Shown: one piece after another, positions 41,533-54,100 of the stretch
Numbering within the stretch: position 1 is the first letter of the stretch
How the letters are laid out: each line of letters starts with the position of its first letter
Source: Zopfochytrium polystomum
Lineage: Eukaryota > Chytridiomycota > Chytridiomycetes > Chytridiales > Chytridiaceae
Assembly (NCBI GenBank): GCA_025765615.1
Contig: JAIVFJ010000011.1
Location: 62,001 to 126,000 of the forward strand
DNA: 64,000 nt
Direction of reading: 5' to 3'
Translations under genes and position numbers: made by a program
Notes under the pieces: generated by a model
What the model was told of the DNA's origin: nothing
Database searches by the model: none
What the model saw: only the letters and a program-made list of their open reading frames with translations

Positions 41533-42510
41533 GGGGGGGGACCTGTCCCATCCCTCAAGCGAATTATTGTTTCCAATACAATCATCACTCCTCTCAATTC
41601 CTTGTCTGCCTTGTCCTGTCCTGCCCTGTTCCTGACAGGAGGCGCACAGTCTCGTCAATAAGGTGACTGTTGTCTGCTATCAGGGCAGGAAGGTCTGCCT
41701 GGAGAGCTGGGGTCTGTTTCGTGTACTTGTGGATTTCGTAGCAGGAACGACCTAGAATTTGTCAATATCCTTTTGAAGCTGGCGGTACTGAGCCTTGGTG
41801 ATTGGTGCATGTTCTGTGGTATTCTCGTGCGGTTGGCTGTCCAATCTGAGTGGGGACACTTGTTAGCACCTTTTGGTCAGTGGTGGGCTTCGATCGAACC
41901 TGTACTGGGCAAAGATTGGCGAAGTTCGTGCTTCAGAAACCTTGCCTCCTCGGCCAAATCTGGGGGTGGCGTTCTAGAAATCTCTGCACTCCAAAAGCAC
42001 ACTGGTGGCTGGACCATCCAGCCTGGTCGAAGATAGATTCCAATAGATTTGCCTTTATTCAATCCAGGCGGGCCATCTGAAAGGATTCAAACCAGGACCG
42101 ATCCAGGACCTCAGCACTGATCTGTCTCAGGAGTTGGCGGTGCTCTCGCTGGTCGGACAACTGCAGTCAGTGCGCATGGAAGCTGGAGAGCTCAGGGGGA
42201 AGCTGCGCTCGGATCGAGGCGCCAAAATGAGAGAAAACAAAACCTGATGTAATGTCCCATCAAACCTTTCACCAACATGGTCCTAACGGATAGTTCTGGT
42301 TGTCAGCCCCAATAAGCTCTACTTGAAGGTGTTGTGGCTGGCCTTGTACTGACAGCATTCGCTCCACTGTAGAAGGAGACAACAGAGCAGAGCAGGGTGC
42401 AAGTGCAAAACACTCAAACAGATCTCGATGGAGAGCCAAACCAAAAAAAAAGGAAGAAAAAAAAAAAAGGGAAGGAAAGATAAGAAAAGAAAACGCTAAA
42501 ACGTTATTGT
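41533..42510. other. Predicted transcript region of the HSE promoter, no known gene
   Basis: No conserved domain on the plus strand; an 87-residue open frame at 41773..42036 is unremarkable. The minus strand near 41640-41830 reads like decayed coding sequence (TKAQYRQLQKDIDKF and, one frame over, QADLPALIADNSHLIDETV). A-rich sequence lies at 42440-42480. Confidence 0.35.
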
Positions 42511-43843
42511 CTAAGCCAGCGCATCGCTCGCGCTTGGGGCGCGCTCAGCAAGGAATCGCAGAATCCTCCAAATTCTACGAGCGCTCCGACTCTCGTAGCA
42601 GTAGTACAAGTGTTTCCAGTCCACCCCCTTTTGCGCATACTCTGCCAGCGCCTCCTCCATCGTACGAACCGGCACGCGAGCAAAGTCGTCGCGCCGGCAG
42701 AGCGCCCGCCACCCGCGCTTGCGTCCGTAGCGGTACCACGCCCGCGACGTCGAGAGCAGCTGAAGCGCGTCGGCGGCCGGCAGCCGCTCCACGACGCCGT
42801 CGACGACATGTGGAGGAAGCTGGGACGGCGTGGACGACGTCGCGGCAAACAGCTGTGGCGGGTCCTCCTTCTGCTGGTGCGGCTCCTGCTCCGCCGTGCC
42901 GGACGACTGGGTCTCTACTTCTCCGTGGAGCTGCGGCGGGGGCGCCCTCGCGACGGAAACCTCGTACGCACCGCGCCGCACCCACTCCAAGTCCCGGTTG
43001 ATCGTAATGTCAATCCCAACGTCTCGCGAGCTGCTGTTGCCACCTCCCTCCGCCTCCTCGTCCTGCTCTTCGTTACCGTCCCCGTCGCCGAGCAGTGCGG
43101 TCAAAGAGTCGATCCAGTGGATGGTATCCGGCCTCGCCAGCGTGAACCCCTGCGCACGCGTCATTTGCGGAGCCTGCTCCTGCGACGCCTGGATCCCGGC
43201 GTCGTCGGGGCAGCCGTTGTGCGCCTCAGTCCAGCACGCCGAGCCGTCCTGCGACGCGACGCCGGCGCTCAGGAGGAAGGCGAGCTGCTTGAGCGGGATG
43301 TTGCGGTCCTTGAAGTAGTGGTCGACCCACTTTGCGCAACCGGCGTGGAACGGGTAGCCGAAGTCTGTTTGCGCGAAAGAGCATTGGATCAGTCATTCGA
43401 TCAGTCATTCTTGAAGGGGGGAACCCGAGTGCGGAAAAGGCGCAGAATCGCCTTACCCCGGGTAATTCGTCCTTCGTAGTAGAACGAAGCGTGTTCCTGC
43501 ACAGCGTTCGTCATACGGTACCAGCAGTCCTCGTCTCTGGCGGCGAGATCTGGGTCGAAGTTGGGCTGCGTCTCCGCGGTGCCCTGCGCGTCATCGCCGA
43601 TCGGATCGAGCCCGCCATAGTTTGATTCGTAGCCGACCTTGGACCAGCGGGCCCTCCTGTGCAGCAGGCCTTTGGAGGGAGGAGGCCCAGGGCTTGAGAA
43701 GGTCTTGCATGACAACAAAAAACGGACCGGACTTAAAAAATGAATGAAGAAAGAGCCTTACCTCTCGCCGTCTGGTGGTAGCCCGTGCAAAAGGTTGTGA
43801 TGGAAGTGCCGCAGAGCGCACAGTAGCAATCCCACGCGCCCAT
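42511..43843 (-). CDS. F-box protein with N-terminal Cys motif
   Basis: Exons (minus) 43762..43843, 43457..43669 and 42511..43364 give 382 residues. The N-terminus MGAWDCYCALCGTS is the short Cys motif found at the start of many fungal F-box proteins. Exon 2 holds an acidic/Asn region and CWYRMTNAVQEHASFYYEGR. Exon 3 starts DFGYPFHAGCAKWVDHYF. Near residue 290 comes the F-box itself: LPPHVVDGVVERLPAADALQ ... LLSTSRAWYRYGRKRGWRAL. F-box proteins bind Skp1 and bring substrates to SCF ubiquitin ligases; the substrate is unknown. The start is chosen because the Cys motif follows it directly. Confidence 0.85.
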
Positions 43844-46042
43844 GTTTCCTTTCACCGTTGGAGTGAAGCTGGAGGGGCGTTTTCGGGTGGCCCATTTATA
43901 TTTAGTCAAGTGTGTGTGTTTGTGTTTGGAGTGGAACGACTTTGCAACAACCAAATGCTGCGCAGCCACGGCCCAAAGCCACGGTGCCAAGAAGAAGCCG
44001 GAAGGGTGCCAAGCAGACCATCCCCCTTTGGCCAGTGACGGCAATACTTGAAGATTGCTTCAGGGGCAACGTGAATCGAGAGTGATAAAGACAGGTGGAG
44101 ACCAGGCGGAGAAAGACTGTGTGTCTTAATACTAATGTGCAACTGTCGCTGATATTGTTTCAAACCAGAGCGACCTGACAACTCAGACAAAGAGTCCAAA
44201 TTGTCCAATACCACGATGATGATGACGCCATTGTTCTGATACCTCAGGTAGAACCCAAAGGAGAGTTCTTAGCTCCCTTAATTGGACTATCACCTCTGTT
44301 CCTCACCCAATTTTGTGTTTGACTCTTCTTGTCCATATCTCAAAGAACTTTGACATTTTATAACAGTATTTGGCCCAAACACCACTGAACTCAGTCTAAA
44401 AAAGAGAGTTGAGCTGCTGTTTAAGGTAATCACCTCTCTAGGAATCTTATTTCGCTGTGTTCAATCTTATTTCGCTGTGTTCCCCAATTTTATCATCTTC
44501 TCCAGAGCAGCATTATGTCCACACTCTCAAAAACACTTTTTACTCTAAGCTTCCTCAACCAATGGATGCTCACCCTGATGAGCTCACTGAGATGAATGTT
44601 GATTGAGATGTTGGTGATTGCGCCTGGTGTAAACAGTCATTACAATGTTGCGGTCGTATGGGGGATACACCTTAGTGTTTGTTTCCAGTCAAAAGCCAAT
44701 GACGTGAAGTATTGGATTGACGCATCTGTTGCCCCGGAAGACCTGCTGTCCCATCTCGAGTCCCGAATGTTCCTCCAGATGTTCCCGCCAATCGATCAGG
44801 AGCAGGCTGGGAAGAGCGTCACGTTCAGTGAAGTTACCCAGAGCTGGTCAGCGATGGATTTGTAAGCAACCGAGCAGTGCAAAAGTCCGCAAAGCCGGCT
44901 GACGGCACAGTACTGAAAATTAGTTGTTGCTATGGTAGTTACATTGAAAGTGCAAGAGGCCATGGGGAGTTCTGTTGGTGACAACGCTTGGGTGATAGAG
45001 TGAATTTGGTTATTTAATAAATTTGGACAGTTTACTGCATCTTCTGGGACGAAGAACCTCCCACCGCCGCGAACAACCCGCCATGCGTATACCCGCTCAC
45101 CCGTCGCGCGGGGAGTACGGCCGCACGCCAGCCGAAAGCAAGAGGTAGAGAAAGGAAAAGGGGAAGGGGGGAGATGACAGACGCTGCTACGCGGCGACAG
45201 CGATCGCCAGTCCGTAGTCGTCGTCCACAGGAATGAAGGGGTACGTTGGAAGAGGGACATAGAAAAGAACTACAACGAACGCCTGCCGCCCGCCGCCGTC
45301 GGCGCGACCTTTCCGTCACCAAACGAGGGGTACATAGGGGAGGAGAGAAAAGGGAAAAAGTGGTAACGAAAGCCCGCCGCCCGCCGTGGCGGCGGCAAAT
45401 GCGGTGCGGTCGCACTTCCTGCGACCGCATCCGTCGTCGCAATCAAAACCGCCGGAGAGAGAGAATGAGACATAGAGAGAGTGAGATAGAGAGAGAAAGA
45501 GAACGGGTGTGATCGCACGCTCCGCGCGCAATCGCATCCCTCCCGCAAGCCGCAGAACGATCGATCACTCACCTATTTTCCAAGCCAAAAACCTTTGGTG
45601 GAAAATAGGACAATAAACTCGAATAACTGCTCCCCGCGTTACGAAGCGCACTCGCGAGCGCGCAGCGGCGCGCCCGAGGCTCAGAGAATAGTTTGAAACT
45701 TGTCCAGACACAAAAAGACCTGTATGTTGTCAACAAACGCTGGTTGGTGTCATTGAACAGCAGCAAAACAAGAAGCCTACAAAGATTGAACGAGAAGAAA
45801 AAACATTGTAATGTAACAGGGACAAAAAAAGAGGCAGCAGAGACTTCCGATGGTTAGTTTCAATAATGGTTGTCGTCAACAACCGCACCCCAAATGACTT
45901 GATTCCCCCCTTCTCCCCGCCTTTCTTTTTTTCTCCTACACGGCCTTGGGGGGGGGGTCAAGGCAATGCAAACAGTACCAGGCCGCAAACCCCCAACAGA
46001 CAGTTGACTGTAACATGACCAACACACCCCCTTGACGAATCC
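43844..46042. other. Intergenic region, no recognised gene
   Basis: Upstream of the F-box gene. A plus-strand open frame at 44596..44865 contains DVKYWIDASVAPEDLLSHLE and a stop, with no recognised family. Around 45230-45400 two similar blocks (GGGGTAC ... CGCCCGCCGCC) lie about 120 bases apart as an old duplication. A GA microsatellite lies near 45460-45502. Confidence 0.4.
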
Positions 46043-48284
46043 TCATTCGTAGGAACGAACGCGCGAGAAGACGTACGGTTTCAGCTGGGACGAGAGGATC
46101 TCGGTCCGCGTCTCGGGCCGGTGGTCGCGCTCGTGGTAGTACTCGACCCACTGCAGCTTGTTGTGGCGGCCGCGGCGCGTGCTACTCAACGACAGCGTCC
46201 AGTAGAACCGGTTGCGCGGGTACTCGGGGTCTGCGGGGAGTAAGGCAGCGCGGGCACTTGTTAGGAAGTGGGGCCGACCAGGATGGGAAGTGGCTCTCTC
46301 CCCTGCACATCCTTCTTCCCCTCCCCCTCCCCCTCCCCTTCCACCCTCCTTATCATTCTTACCTCGGGTCGACACCAAGACTTTGGTGCCCACCAAGGTG
46401 AAGGATCCTATCGACATTCCCTTCTGATGGCGCGCCCCTGGGATGAGATCCTTGACTGCAAATTGCGGCTCCAACGTCGTTGTCCAGCACATGAGCGTGT
46501 TGTCTGGGAACAACCGAAGATACCGGAAGTACGTGACAACAAGGAAGGGGCTGTTCGTGCTCTGCGAGTCTAAAAATTTGGGGTAAGTGGGAGTGGGGGA
46601 TATTAGCCTAATTCTTTTCAACAGCTACCGCGGAAGGAAGCGCGACATTGTTTACTCACATCCTTGCCGGACGTAATTGATCCTGGAAATGTAGACTCCG
46701 TTGTATCGCAGTCGCGGTCGGTCGAGCCACATTTGCAGCCAATCGTTTCCATACAGCGGTAGTTCAACGTCCAGAGAAGGGGAGCCGAGTGGAGGCGGAT
46801 GGTGCATCGACACGATGGACTTCCACAGAGTCGGCGAACGGGTCTCGGCGTAACTGGAATGCGCTCTGATTAGCTCCGAAGCTAGCATCGCACACTGAGC
46901 ACGGCAAATAAAAAATAAATAAAAAAACGTACAGCTTCTTGCAGACCACGGAAATCGACACGAGGCTGGACATATCGTACCAAAGGGACCATTTCAGTAT
47001 TTGGACAACAATCTCAGAGGGGAGCAGCGCCAGCAGGATGTCCTCCTCGTCGCGCTTTGGCCAGTAATGCAAAACCTCCAAATCGCCCATGGAGGCGATC
47101 AGCGGATCGACCGCGACTTCGCGGTGCTTGAACGAATAGTACGTTTGGAACGAGTCGTCGGCCTCGGCCGCCCCCGCCCCCGCCGCCTTGTCTGGCGGGA
47201 CGTCGATGGCGTCGGCCGACTCGCGCACCTTGTCGCGGGCGAACCCGTCAATGTCTGGGTACAGCTTGGCGGCGTCCCGGTAGGCTGTGAGTGCTTTTGA
47301 TAGGTTGCCTTCGCGTTCGTACTTTGACGCGAGCCGGTAAATGTGCCAAGCGCGGTCGCGGGCGGACGGCTCGTGGGAGGAATTTGACGCCGCCGCCGCC
47401 GCGGACGACGAGTCCGCGGAAGACGCCGTGCGCGCTGTTTGCGGTGGGGGAGGCTTGAGATCGTGGTGCTGCAGCGGGGCTCTTTGCGGCTGGTTGGCGG
47501 TGGAGGCGGCGGCGGCGCGCGGTTGCTGCTGCTGTTGCTGCTGAGCTTGGTGTCGCTGTTTGGCGCGGCTTGTCTGCGGCGCTGCGGCGGAAGGGGTTGC
47601 CGACGACGTCGTGGAGTGCCAAGACGGTGAGGTGTTGGTGAAAACGAGAAGCATGGCAGCGGCGGGGGAGATTTCTGGATGCACTGGGGATTCGTCCTCG
47701 GACTGCTCGGTCGGGTCGAGCGGGACAGCGGCGGCGGCGGCGGCGCCTTTTGGTTTGCTGTTGGAAGCTGCCGGCGGCGCCGCTGGCGGCACGGCGCGGG
47801 AAACGGACTGGGAGGCTCTGACGGACGATGAAGATGCCGCCGCCACCGCGGTTCTGGACAGCTCGTTCTTCCACTGCTCTCGGAAGGCGTGGATGACCTC
47901 GTTCGTGACGGGCGCGACTGCATTCGCATCGACGCTCAGCGGCGCAAGGATGACCGAGTCGGTGGAGTCGAGAGCGGAAAGCCCTGCGGCGGCGGCGGCG
48001 GCAGTTGCGACGATCGACGACGACGATGATGTCTGTGGCGATCGCGCCGCCGCCTTGCCGCCGCCGCCGCCGCCGCCGCCAACGGCCCTGTCGCCTGCGA
48101 CGCTGGTAGTGCTTACGGCGGGGGCGGCCACCACCTCGACCACACGGGCTTCCTGCGGCGGCTGCTGCTGCTGCTGCTGCTGCTCGATCGGACCGCCGTA
48201 GACGCCGTCGCCGCCGCCGCCGCCACCGCCCGTCGTCGTCGTCACCGTCCCTTCCAGCTGTAATCGCAATAATGGCTTCGGCAT
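46043..48284 (-). CDS. FBXO9/Hrt3-type F-box protein
   Basis: SCF ubiquitin ligase adaptor. Exons (minus) 46933..48284, 46660..46853, 46363..46569 and 46043..46230 give 646 residues. The first 330 residues are low complexity (polyQ, polyA, polyG, Ser). A TPR-like helix pair (RAWHIYRLASKYEREGNLSK, ALTAYRDAAKLYPDID) precedes the F-box (LLPSEIVVQILKWSLWYDMS ... SVVCKKLY). The C-terminal half has the FBXO9/Hrt3 signatures WLDRPRLRYNGVYISRINYV, FRYLRLFPDNTLMCWTT, the final WVEYYHERD and SRVRSYE. Animal FBXO9 acts on Tel2-Tti1 and yeast Hrt3 is its relative; the conserved C-terminal half supports orthology, while the target here is unknown. Confidence 0.92.
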
Positions 48285-49237
48285 ATCCTTTTTTTTCTTT
48301 TTTTTCTCTTTTTTTTCCTATTTTTCTTTTTGTTTTTCTCCAGTGTGGATCAGTCGGATCGAGGCAACAAATTCGATGCCGCCATCATTCGAACAGTGGT
48401 GCGAGAGGGGGAAGGGGGCAAGCCACCCTTCGTTCCAGGTAAAGTCTCTGAACCGCCCCTCTTTCCCCTCTTACCGCTGCCGAACGAGGAAAGGTTGCAC
48501 CTAGAAGGCAAAAGGGAAGTACGCGCGAAGCCGGAGACGTGGGTGGGTGGGTGGCAGAGGACACGTGGATGAAAGGATGAGTACGGTCTTGTTCGTTTCT
48601 CTTGTGGCAAAGGGCGTTGCTGAATTTCGTTTGGGGAGGAAAATCAAAAAAAAAAAAAAAAAAAAAAGAGGCAGACTCCCTTCCACAAATGAAGAAGACG
48701 GTCCCGAACTTTTTTTGATGCAGTAGGGAACATGATCTCCGCGCGTCACCGGCAAACAGCTTGATATTGCCAATCAGCTCGGACAGCCACCTCCCCCCAC
48801 CAAACCTCCCTTCCCAGGTGCACGGCTAATCACCGCCTCAGCCATTTTGTTCCTTGCTGCCTACTTTCACCGTCGTCTTTCCGGCCTGCGACTCGCGGCG
48901 CTTTGTTGCAGTTGCAGACGCCGCCGCCGCGGTCGCCGCGCCGCTTTTGCTCCGCTTCGCCCTCAGCAAATCTTCCTTTTTCAGTTTCTTCCGCTCGGCG
49001 TCCGTCTTCGCGTTCGCCTTTTTCGTCTTCTTCGCGGGCCTCCAGCGCGGCTTTCCTCTTCTCCACGACCGCCGACTTCTTCTTTTTCGCGCATCTCCAC
49101 CCACCCACCCCCTCCATAATTTCGTGTGCACTCGGCCTTGTGCACGTTCCGTTGCTCATGGTCCAGCCCCTCCTCCTTCTGGCGGCCTTTGCCTCGACGC
49201 GGGTGGGTGGGTCCAGCTCCCGATCGCCCCACACATA
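48285..49237. other. Intergenic, promoter side of FBXO9-like gene
   Basis: T-rich sequence at 48289-48340 and an A23 run near 48645. A Lys/Arg-rich minus-strand open frame at 48838..49131 (TDAERKKLKKEDLLRAKRSK) could be a small basic protein but has overlapping rival frames and no family match, so it is not called. Confidence 0.35.
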
Positions 49238-49796
49238 AGGGGGTTTCAAAGTTGAAAAGGTGGCGAGATCCAATGCGGAAATCCACGCAGATTTGCCCTA
49301 ATCAAAATTCTGAAGGGGGTTTCACAGTTGTCAAAAAAATCATGCTGCGAGTTTCCGAGCGACATTGAGCGACGGCTCGTCGTCGTGAGGATAACGGCAG
49401 TGTTGCCGTCGATGGCCGCTGGAGCAACCCTTTTGGGGAGTGGTCTTCCGGTTCAGCGGACCCGGTTCGATGTTCAATGAACGCTGGCATTCCGCGCTGA
49501 ATTAGGTCTGCTCGAAATCCAGCGAGGATGGCCAAATTCCACGACGAAAGAGACGCGGAATTCGAGCTCGCGGGGTGCCGAAACCGTGACGAAATCGACC
49601 GCTGGGACTGTCTCCCACTTTCCTCCCTTCTGTTTCCCGCTCCCTTTCTTTCCTCTTGTTCGATTTTGGCCTTCTTTTCCTTCAGTCTTTTTCTTCCTTT
49701 CAAGTTGCACCAAAGAGTTCTTCTGGCACCCGCTCTCTTGCTCTCTCTCTCTCTCTCTCACTCTTATCACATCATTTTTTCAACTTTGAAACCCCC
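49238..49796 (+). mobile_element. Candidate TIR element, TA-flanked
   Basis: The left end AGGGGGTTTCAAAGTTGAAAA and right end TTTTCAACTTTGAAACCCCC are inverted repeats of about 20 bases. TA dinucleotides flank both sides (49236-49237 and 49797-49798). A third, imperfect copy of the left terminus occurs internally at 49313-49336, so the true left end could be either. The interior has no transposase. This fits a 559-base MITE, possibly nested, but the TIR is short. Confidence 0.45.
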
Positions 49797-49956
49797 TACC
49801 TTGTCTTGACGGCCAGAACCCGCTGTGATCATCATTTTCAAAATTTTTGGCTCCGGTGGATGTGACTGACACGGCCATATCTGAACCAAAAGGTTCAGTC
49901 CAGAACCGAGAGGCGGAAGACACCAATTCGCGTGCCAGCAGCACAGCATACCCTCC

Positions 49957-50168
49957 TCAACCGTTTTCCTCCCCCTCTTCCTCCTCCTCCTCCTCCTCGG
50001 ACTCAACGAGCATCGGATTCGGCTCGACGCCCAGCGACACCTGCAGCAGCACCATCGCCTCCTCAACGTCGTCTTTCCTCGTCATGTCAAACATCCTGCT
50101 CGGCTCAAACACGGGCATCGTCGGAACATGCAACCTGCTATTGCCGTTGCGAACTGTGGGGGCCGCCG

Positions 50169-50203
<35 letters not shown>

Positions 50204-50520
50204 GACCAGACCTGCAGCGACCAGTCTCCGTGTGCGACGCTGTACGACAGCATCGGCGGGGCGGCCAGCCGCGACGCTTCCGCCGCCACCTCGTTGTAGC
50301 GGACGGCCGCCCGCACGCCGGGCTCGACGAGGTCCCGCTCGTCCTCGTAGAACAATATGTGCCGCACCCGCGGCTTTTTGCCCCGTCGACGCGTGCCCTC
50401 GGTGTACGTCGTCAGGGACCCGCGGTCGGGGACCGGCGTGATAAACATATTGAGCGCAAAGCCGTGGAACGAGCACGCGGTGGCGACGGCGTCCTGCGCT
50501 CTTTGCTTGCGCCTCTTCAT
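49957..50520 (-). CDS. Small polyQ protein, function unknown
   Basis: An intronless 187-residue frame. The first 90 residues look globular (FHGFALNMFITPVPDRGS, RVRHILFYEDERDLVEPGVR). An 11-residue Gln run at 50171-50203 follows, then TMPVFEPSRMFDMTRKDDVE and a Glu-rich acidic tail. The start MKRRKQRAQDAV is basic. No family was recognised. The coherent amino-acid composition and its position between spaced minus-strand genes support a real gene. Confidence 0.55.
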
Positions 50521-51152
50521 CGTTTATCTATTGGGGGCTGTTTGCGCTCTTTTTGCTTCGTTTTTTTTGGGGGGCGGAGATCGCGATCGGAGCTAGGGTG
50601 AGGCGAGAGGCCGGCCCGAACAACGACAACAACGGTGAGCTTTGTGTTGGCGAAGGCGACTCACCCGTGTGTGTTGTGTGAAAAAAAAAGAGAAAAAAAA
50701 AATTGGACACGATCGACGCACCCAGCTAACTCTCCCAAAAATACCGCGAAACCGGTGAGAATCATTCATCGATTCCCATGCAGCAGACGCGACACGAAAA
50801 AAAAAAAAGCAGCAAAAAAAGGGGATCGAGGAGAGGAGGCTGGGAAGAATAAAGCGCAAACGGAAGGGAAAGAAAGAAAAAAAAAATGTGCACGCAAAAC
50901 AGGGCGAAATGGGGTCGAGGCGGCGGGCTTGATGGGATGTTGAAGGTGGTTGGCGGGAATGGGTGGGGTACATTGTGGGAAGAAAAAAGGGGAAAAAACG
51001 CGAGGCAACCGAGAAATTGATCTGACCTCCTCAAGAAAGAAGGAGGGACGAGGGAAACAGAAAAAAAAAAAAAAAGGAAAATGTGGAGGAGGCAACACAG
51101 ACCGGAAATAAAACAACGAAAAACAAGTCATTATTTTTTTTTTGTTTTGTTT
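50521..51152. other. Intergenic, A-rich
   Basis: Short A-runs and purine-rich sequence between the polyQ gene's start and the 3' end of the sorting nexin gene. No gene was seen. Confidence 0.5.
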
Positions 51153-54100
51153 TTAATTGTTGTCGGCCGACAGCACGCTCTTGACCAGCGCCTCGAGCAG
51201 CTGGCACATGAGCCCTCTGTTGAGGTCGCGGTGCTGGACCATGTTCAGCAGCCGGGTCATGCCCACGACCGTGTTCTGCCGCCCCGCGACCGTCTGCACG
51301 GCCTCCACGCCCGGAAACACCGCCGCGCCGTGCGCAATCACCAGCCGCTTCGCCGCCATCCGCGTGTCGGCCTTGTCCTCGTCGGTGCGCTCCGGTTGCT
51401 GCGGCGGCGACGACGACGACGACGAAGTGGACAACGATGCGCCGGTGCCTGCCGCCGACAACGGCGGCGGAGGCGGCCACATGGCCTCGCGCGTCGACTT
51501 CAGGTACCCGGCGACGGCGTCCTCCGCCACCGCTGATTCGAACCCGCGCTGGAGGCTCTGCGACAGCGTCTTGGAGTACGTCTGCCGGAGGAGCGTCTTG
51601 ACCACCTGCAGACCGCGCTGGCGCATCCACTGCTGCGGGTCAGACAGATTGAGCGCCTCCTCCAGCGTCGCAAACGCGCACTCGAGCACCAGCGCCAGCT
51701 CGGCTGGCGTCAGCGTGCGTACTACCGTCGTGGATGCTGGCGCTGCGGGCGTGGAGGACGACGGAGGCGTCGCTGGCCGTGGGGACGCATCGGCCATGGC
51801 GGCAGGCGTCGATGCGAGGCTCGAGGTCCTCGCGGCTGCGTTGTGGACGTGAGGTCGCTCCGGAAGTTGTGGCGGTCGCTCAGGAAGCTGCGGGGGCCTC
51901 TCTGGTAGTCGCGGTGGCTTTGGTGGTACTGCGACCCGGCCGTCGAGGTCGGGCTCACCGTCTAGAATCACATTGCCTGCTGCCAACATTGCGTCTGCAC
52001 TTGCTGGCCTCGCCGGAATCGGTGGTGGCACGGGGGCAGTATTGTCGGATGCAAATCGCTGCCGCGCGAGAGACATCGAATAGGGCCTCTCTGGAGCCAG
52101 AGAGCCGGGCGATCCGCTGGCAGTTGATGCGGACCGCGCGGGAAGTGTCGCGGTTCGTGTTGGCGATCGTTGACGAGGGGCGCTTGTGGTGGGCGCCTGT
52201 CCAGGCCCGGGGGACTGCGAACGGCTATCGCCATTACCCGAGTTGCCCATCAAGCCGGAGATTCCCGAGGCGGCTGCTCCACCTACACTGCCAACAGCGT
52301 TTCCAGTCGATACCGCCGCTTTCTTGATGGCGCTTCCAGCAGACTTCAGGACCCCAAGCATCTGCCCAGAAACGGTTGATGACACGGACGCTGTGGACGT
52401 TGTAGAAGACATGGACAATGTCCGGCTCATCCGCGTGGGTGACGGTCTCCGAGGCAGCGTCTGCTGAGACGTCGAAGACGTCGACTGCCGTGACGGATGC
52501 GTATCGGGAACCACGAGGTCCCTCATTCCATCGCTCCTCGAGATGACCGCGTCTGTCATCATCAGATTTACCCAGCGCTCCAACTCGATGGCTATCGCCC
52601 CGCCTCCGGAACCACTTCCGCCGCTTGGAAGCGTCGGGAATGGCACCTTGCGCGCCTTTGGCGAATCAGCCGAGATTGCGCGATGTGCAGCTTGAAAGTC
52701 TGCAAAGGTCCGCTGTACAGCCCAGCCGCGTCCGCCCTCCAGTCGCTCGACTTCAATTACAAAACAAATTTGTCCAGAGAGACTCAGATCTGAACTTAGG
52801 CGAGAGCCACTGCCTCCAGCAGTTCGTGAAAGGGACGGAGGGCCAGCAGGCACACCGTCCCATGTCACCCGAATCCGCACGCTGGACAGTGCCGACCCGG
52901 CAGCGCCTGCACCGTTCGTAATCGAGTCGCTGCGACCCGCTCGTCCCACCGACGACGTCGACATATCCGCCTCTTCCCGCTCTTTATCGAGGTCGTTTAG
53001 CGCGTCCAGAAGCCTTTCAATGCGCTCCATCAAATCCAATTTAGTCTCAAGAAGGCCTCGCGAGCGCTGTGGGCTTGCCGACTCTATGGACAGGTCAATC
53101 AGCATGACTTGTTCTCGAAGTGAGGCTATTTCTCCGACAATCCGTGCGGTTTCTACGTCCACCATGGAAGAAACGGCAGTGGCGGAAGAGTCAGTGGTTG
53201 AGGCTGAGTCAGAAACTTGGGATTGTGACAGAGACCTATCGCGAGGTGGAGGAGGAGGAGGAGGGGTCGGTGTTGAGCGGTCCGGCTCGGCCATTGCTGG
53301 ACGACTTGCGTTGGGAGGTGGAGACACCGAAACTGGTTTTTCCAGGTTCGATCCTCGTCGAGGGCGAGGGGGTTTCGGTGGCGGTACGATGGAAACTTCC
53401 ACTGGTCGGGGCGGTGTGAGTGGCGGGCTAACAAGAACGCTGACAGCCGGATCAACAGCTGGCGCGTGTTCGTGGAGGACGGGAGGATCGGCAGGCAGCA
53501 CTATAGGTGGTGCTTGCATTGGAAGAACGGCTGACTCTGTCGTGGCTGCAGCGGCGGCGGCTGCTACCACAGCAGCTGCCTTCGGGTTGTTTTCGACGTA
53601 AACGGCGGCTTCTCGCGACAGCACTGCAAAGGCTTCATCCCGCACAAGGGAGACACTTTCCACGCTTATGGGGGAGGGTGCCAACAAAGCGGCCGCGGCG
53701 ACAGCCGATCCGGCCTGAAATAGGTCCGCAGGGCAGTCCCGGCACAGGTTGGCAAGCAGTACCAACTCCCTAGACGTTAATGACTGGTTTTTGTCACTTG
53801 CCAAAGTTCCGTCAGTGTTCATCTCAGGGTCTTGAACCAAGTCAACCGACGTCGGCGGGGGAGAAATTGCCAAGGAGCTGTTCGCGGCAAGGTACAGCTG
53901 CCGAATCTTTCCCAGCTGATTGTCGTACAGGTGTGTAACAAAGTTAGGGTCAGTGAGCAACGCATCCAGTTCTGTTTGAGAGACGGCCTTCTGCGCCGAG
54001 CCCGCTCCGTTATCATCCGTGAGCCCGTCAGGTCCTTGGAGGCCGTCCAACTTTGAGTTCGAACGCCGCAAAAGAGCCTCGCTGGCCACGTCCTCATAAT

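Noticed and set aside
48838..49131. Lys/Arg-rich small protein frame
   Set aside because: Three overlapping minus frames are equally open in this low-complexity stretch and none matches a family I know.
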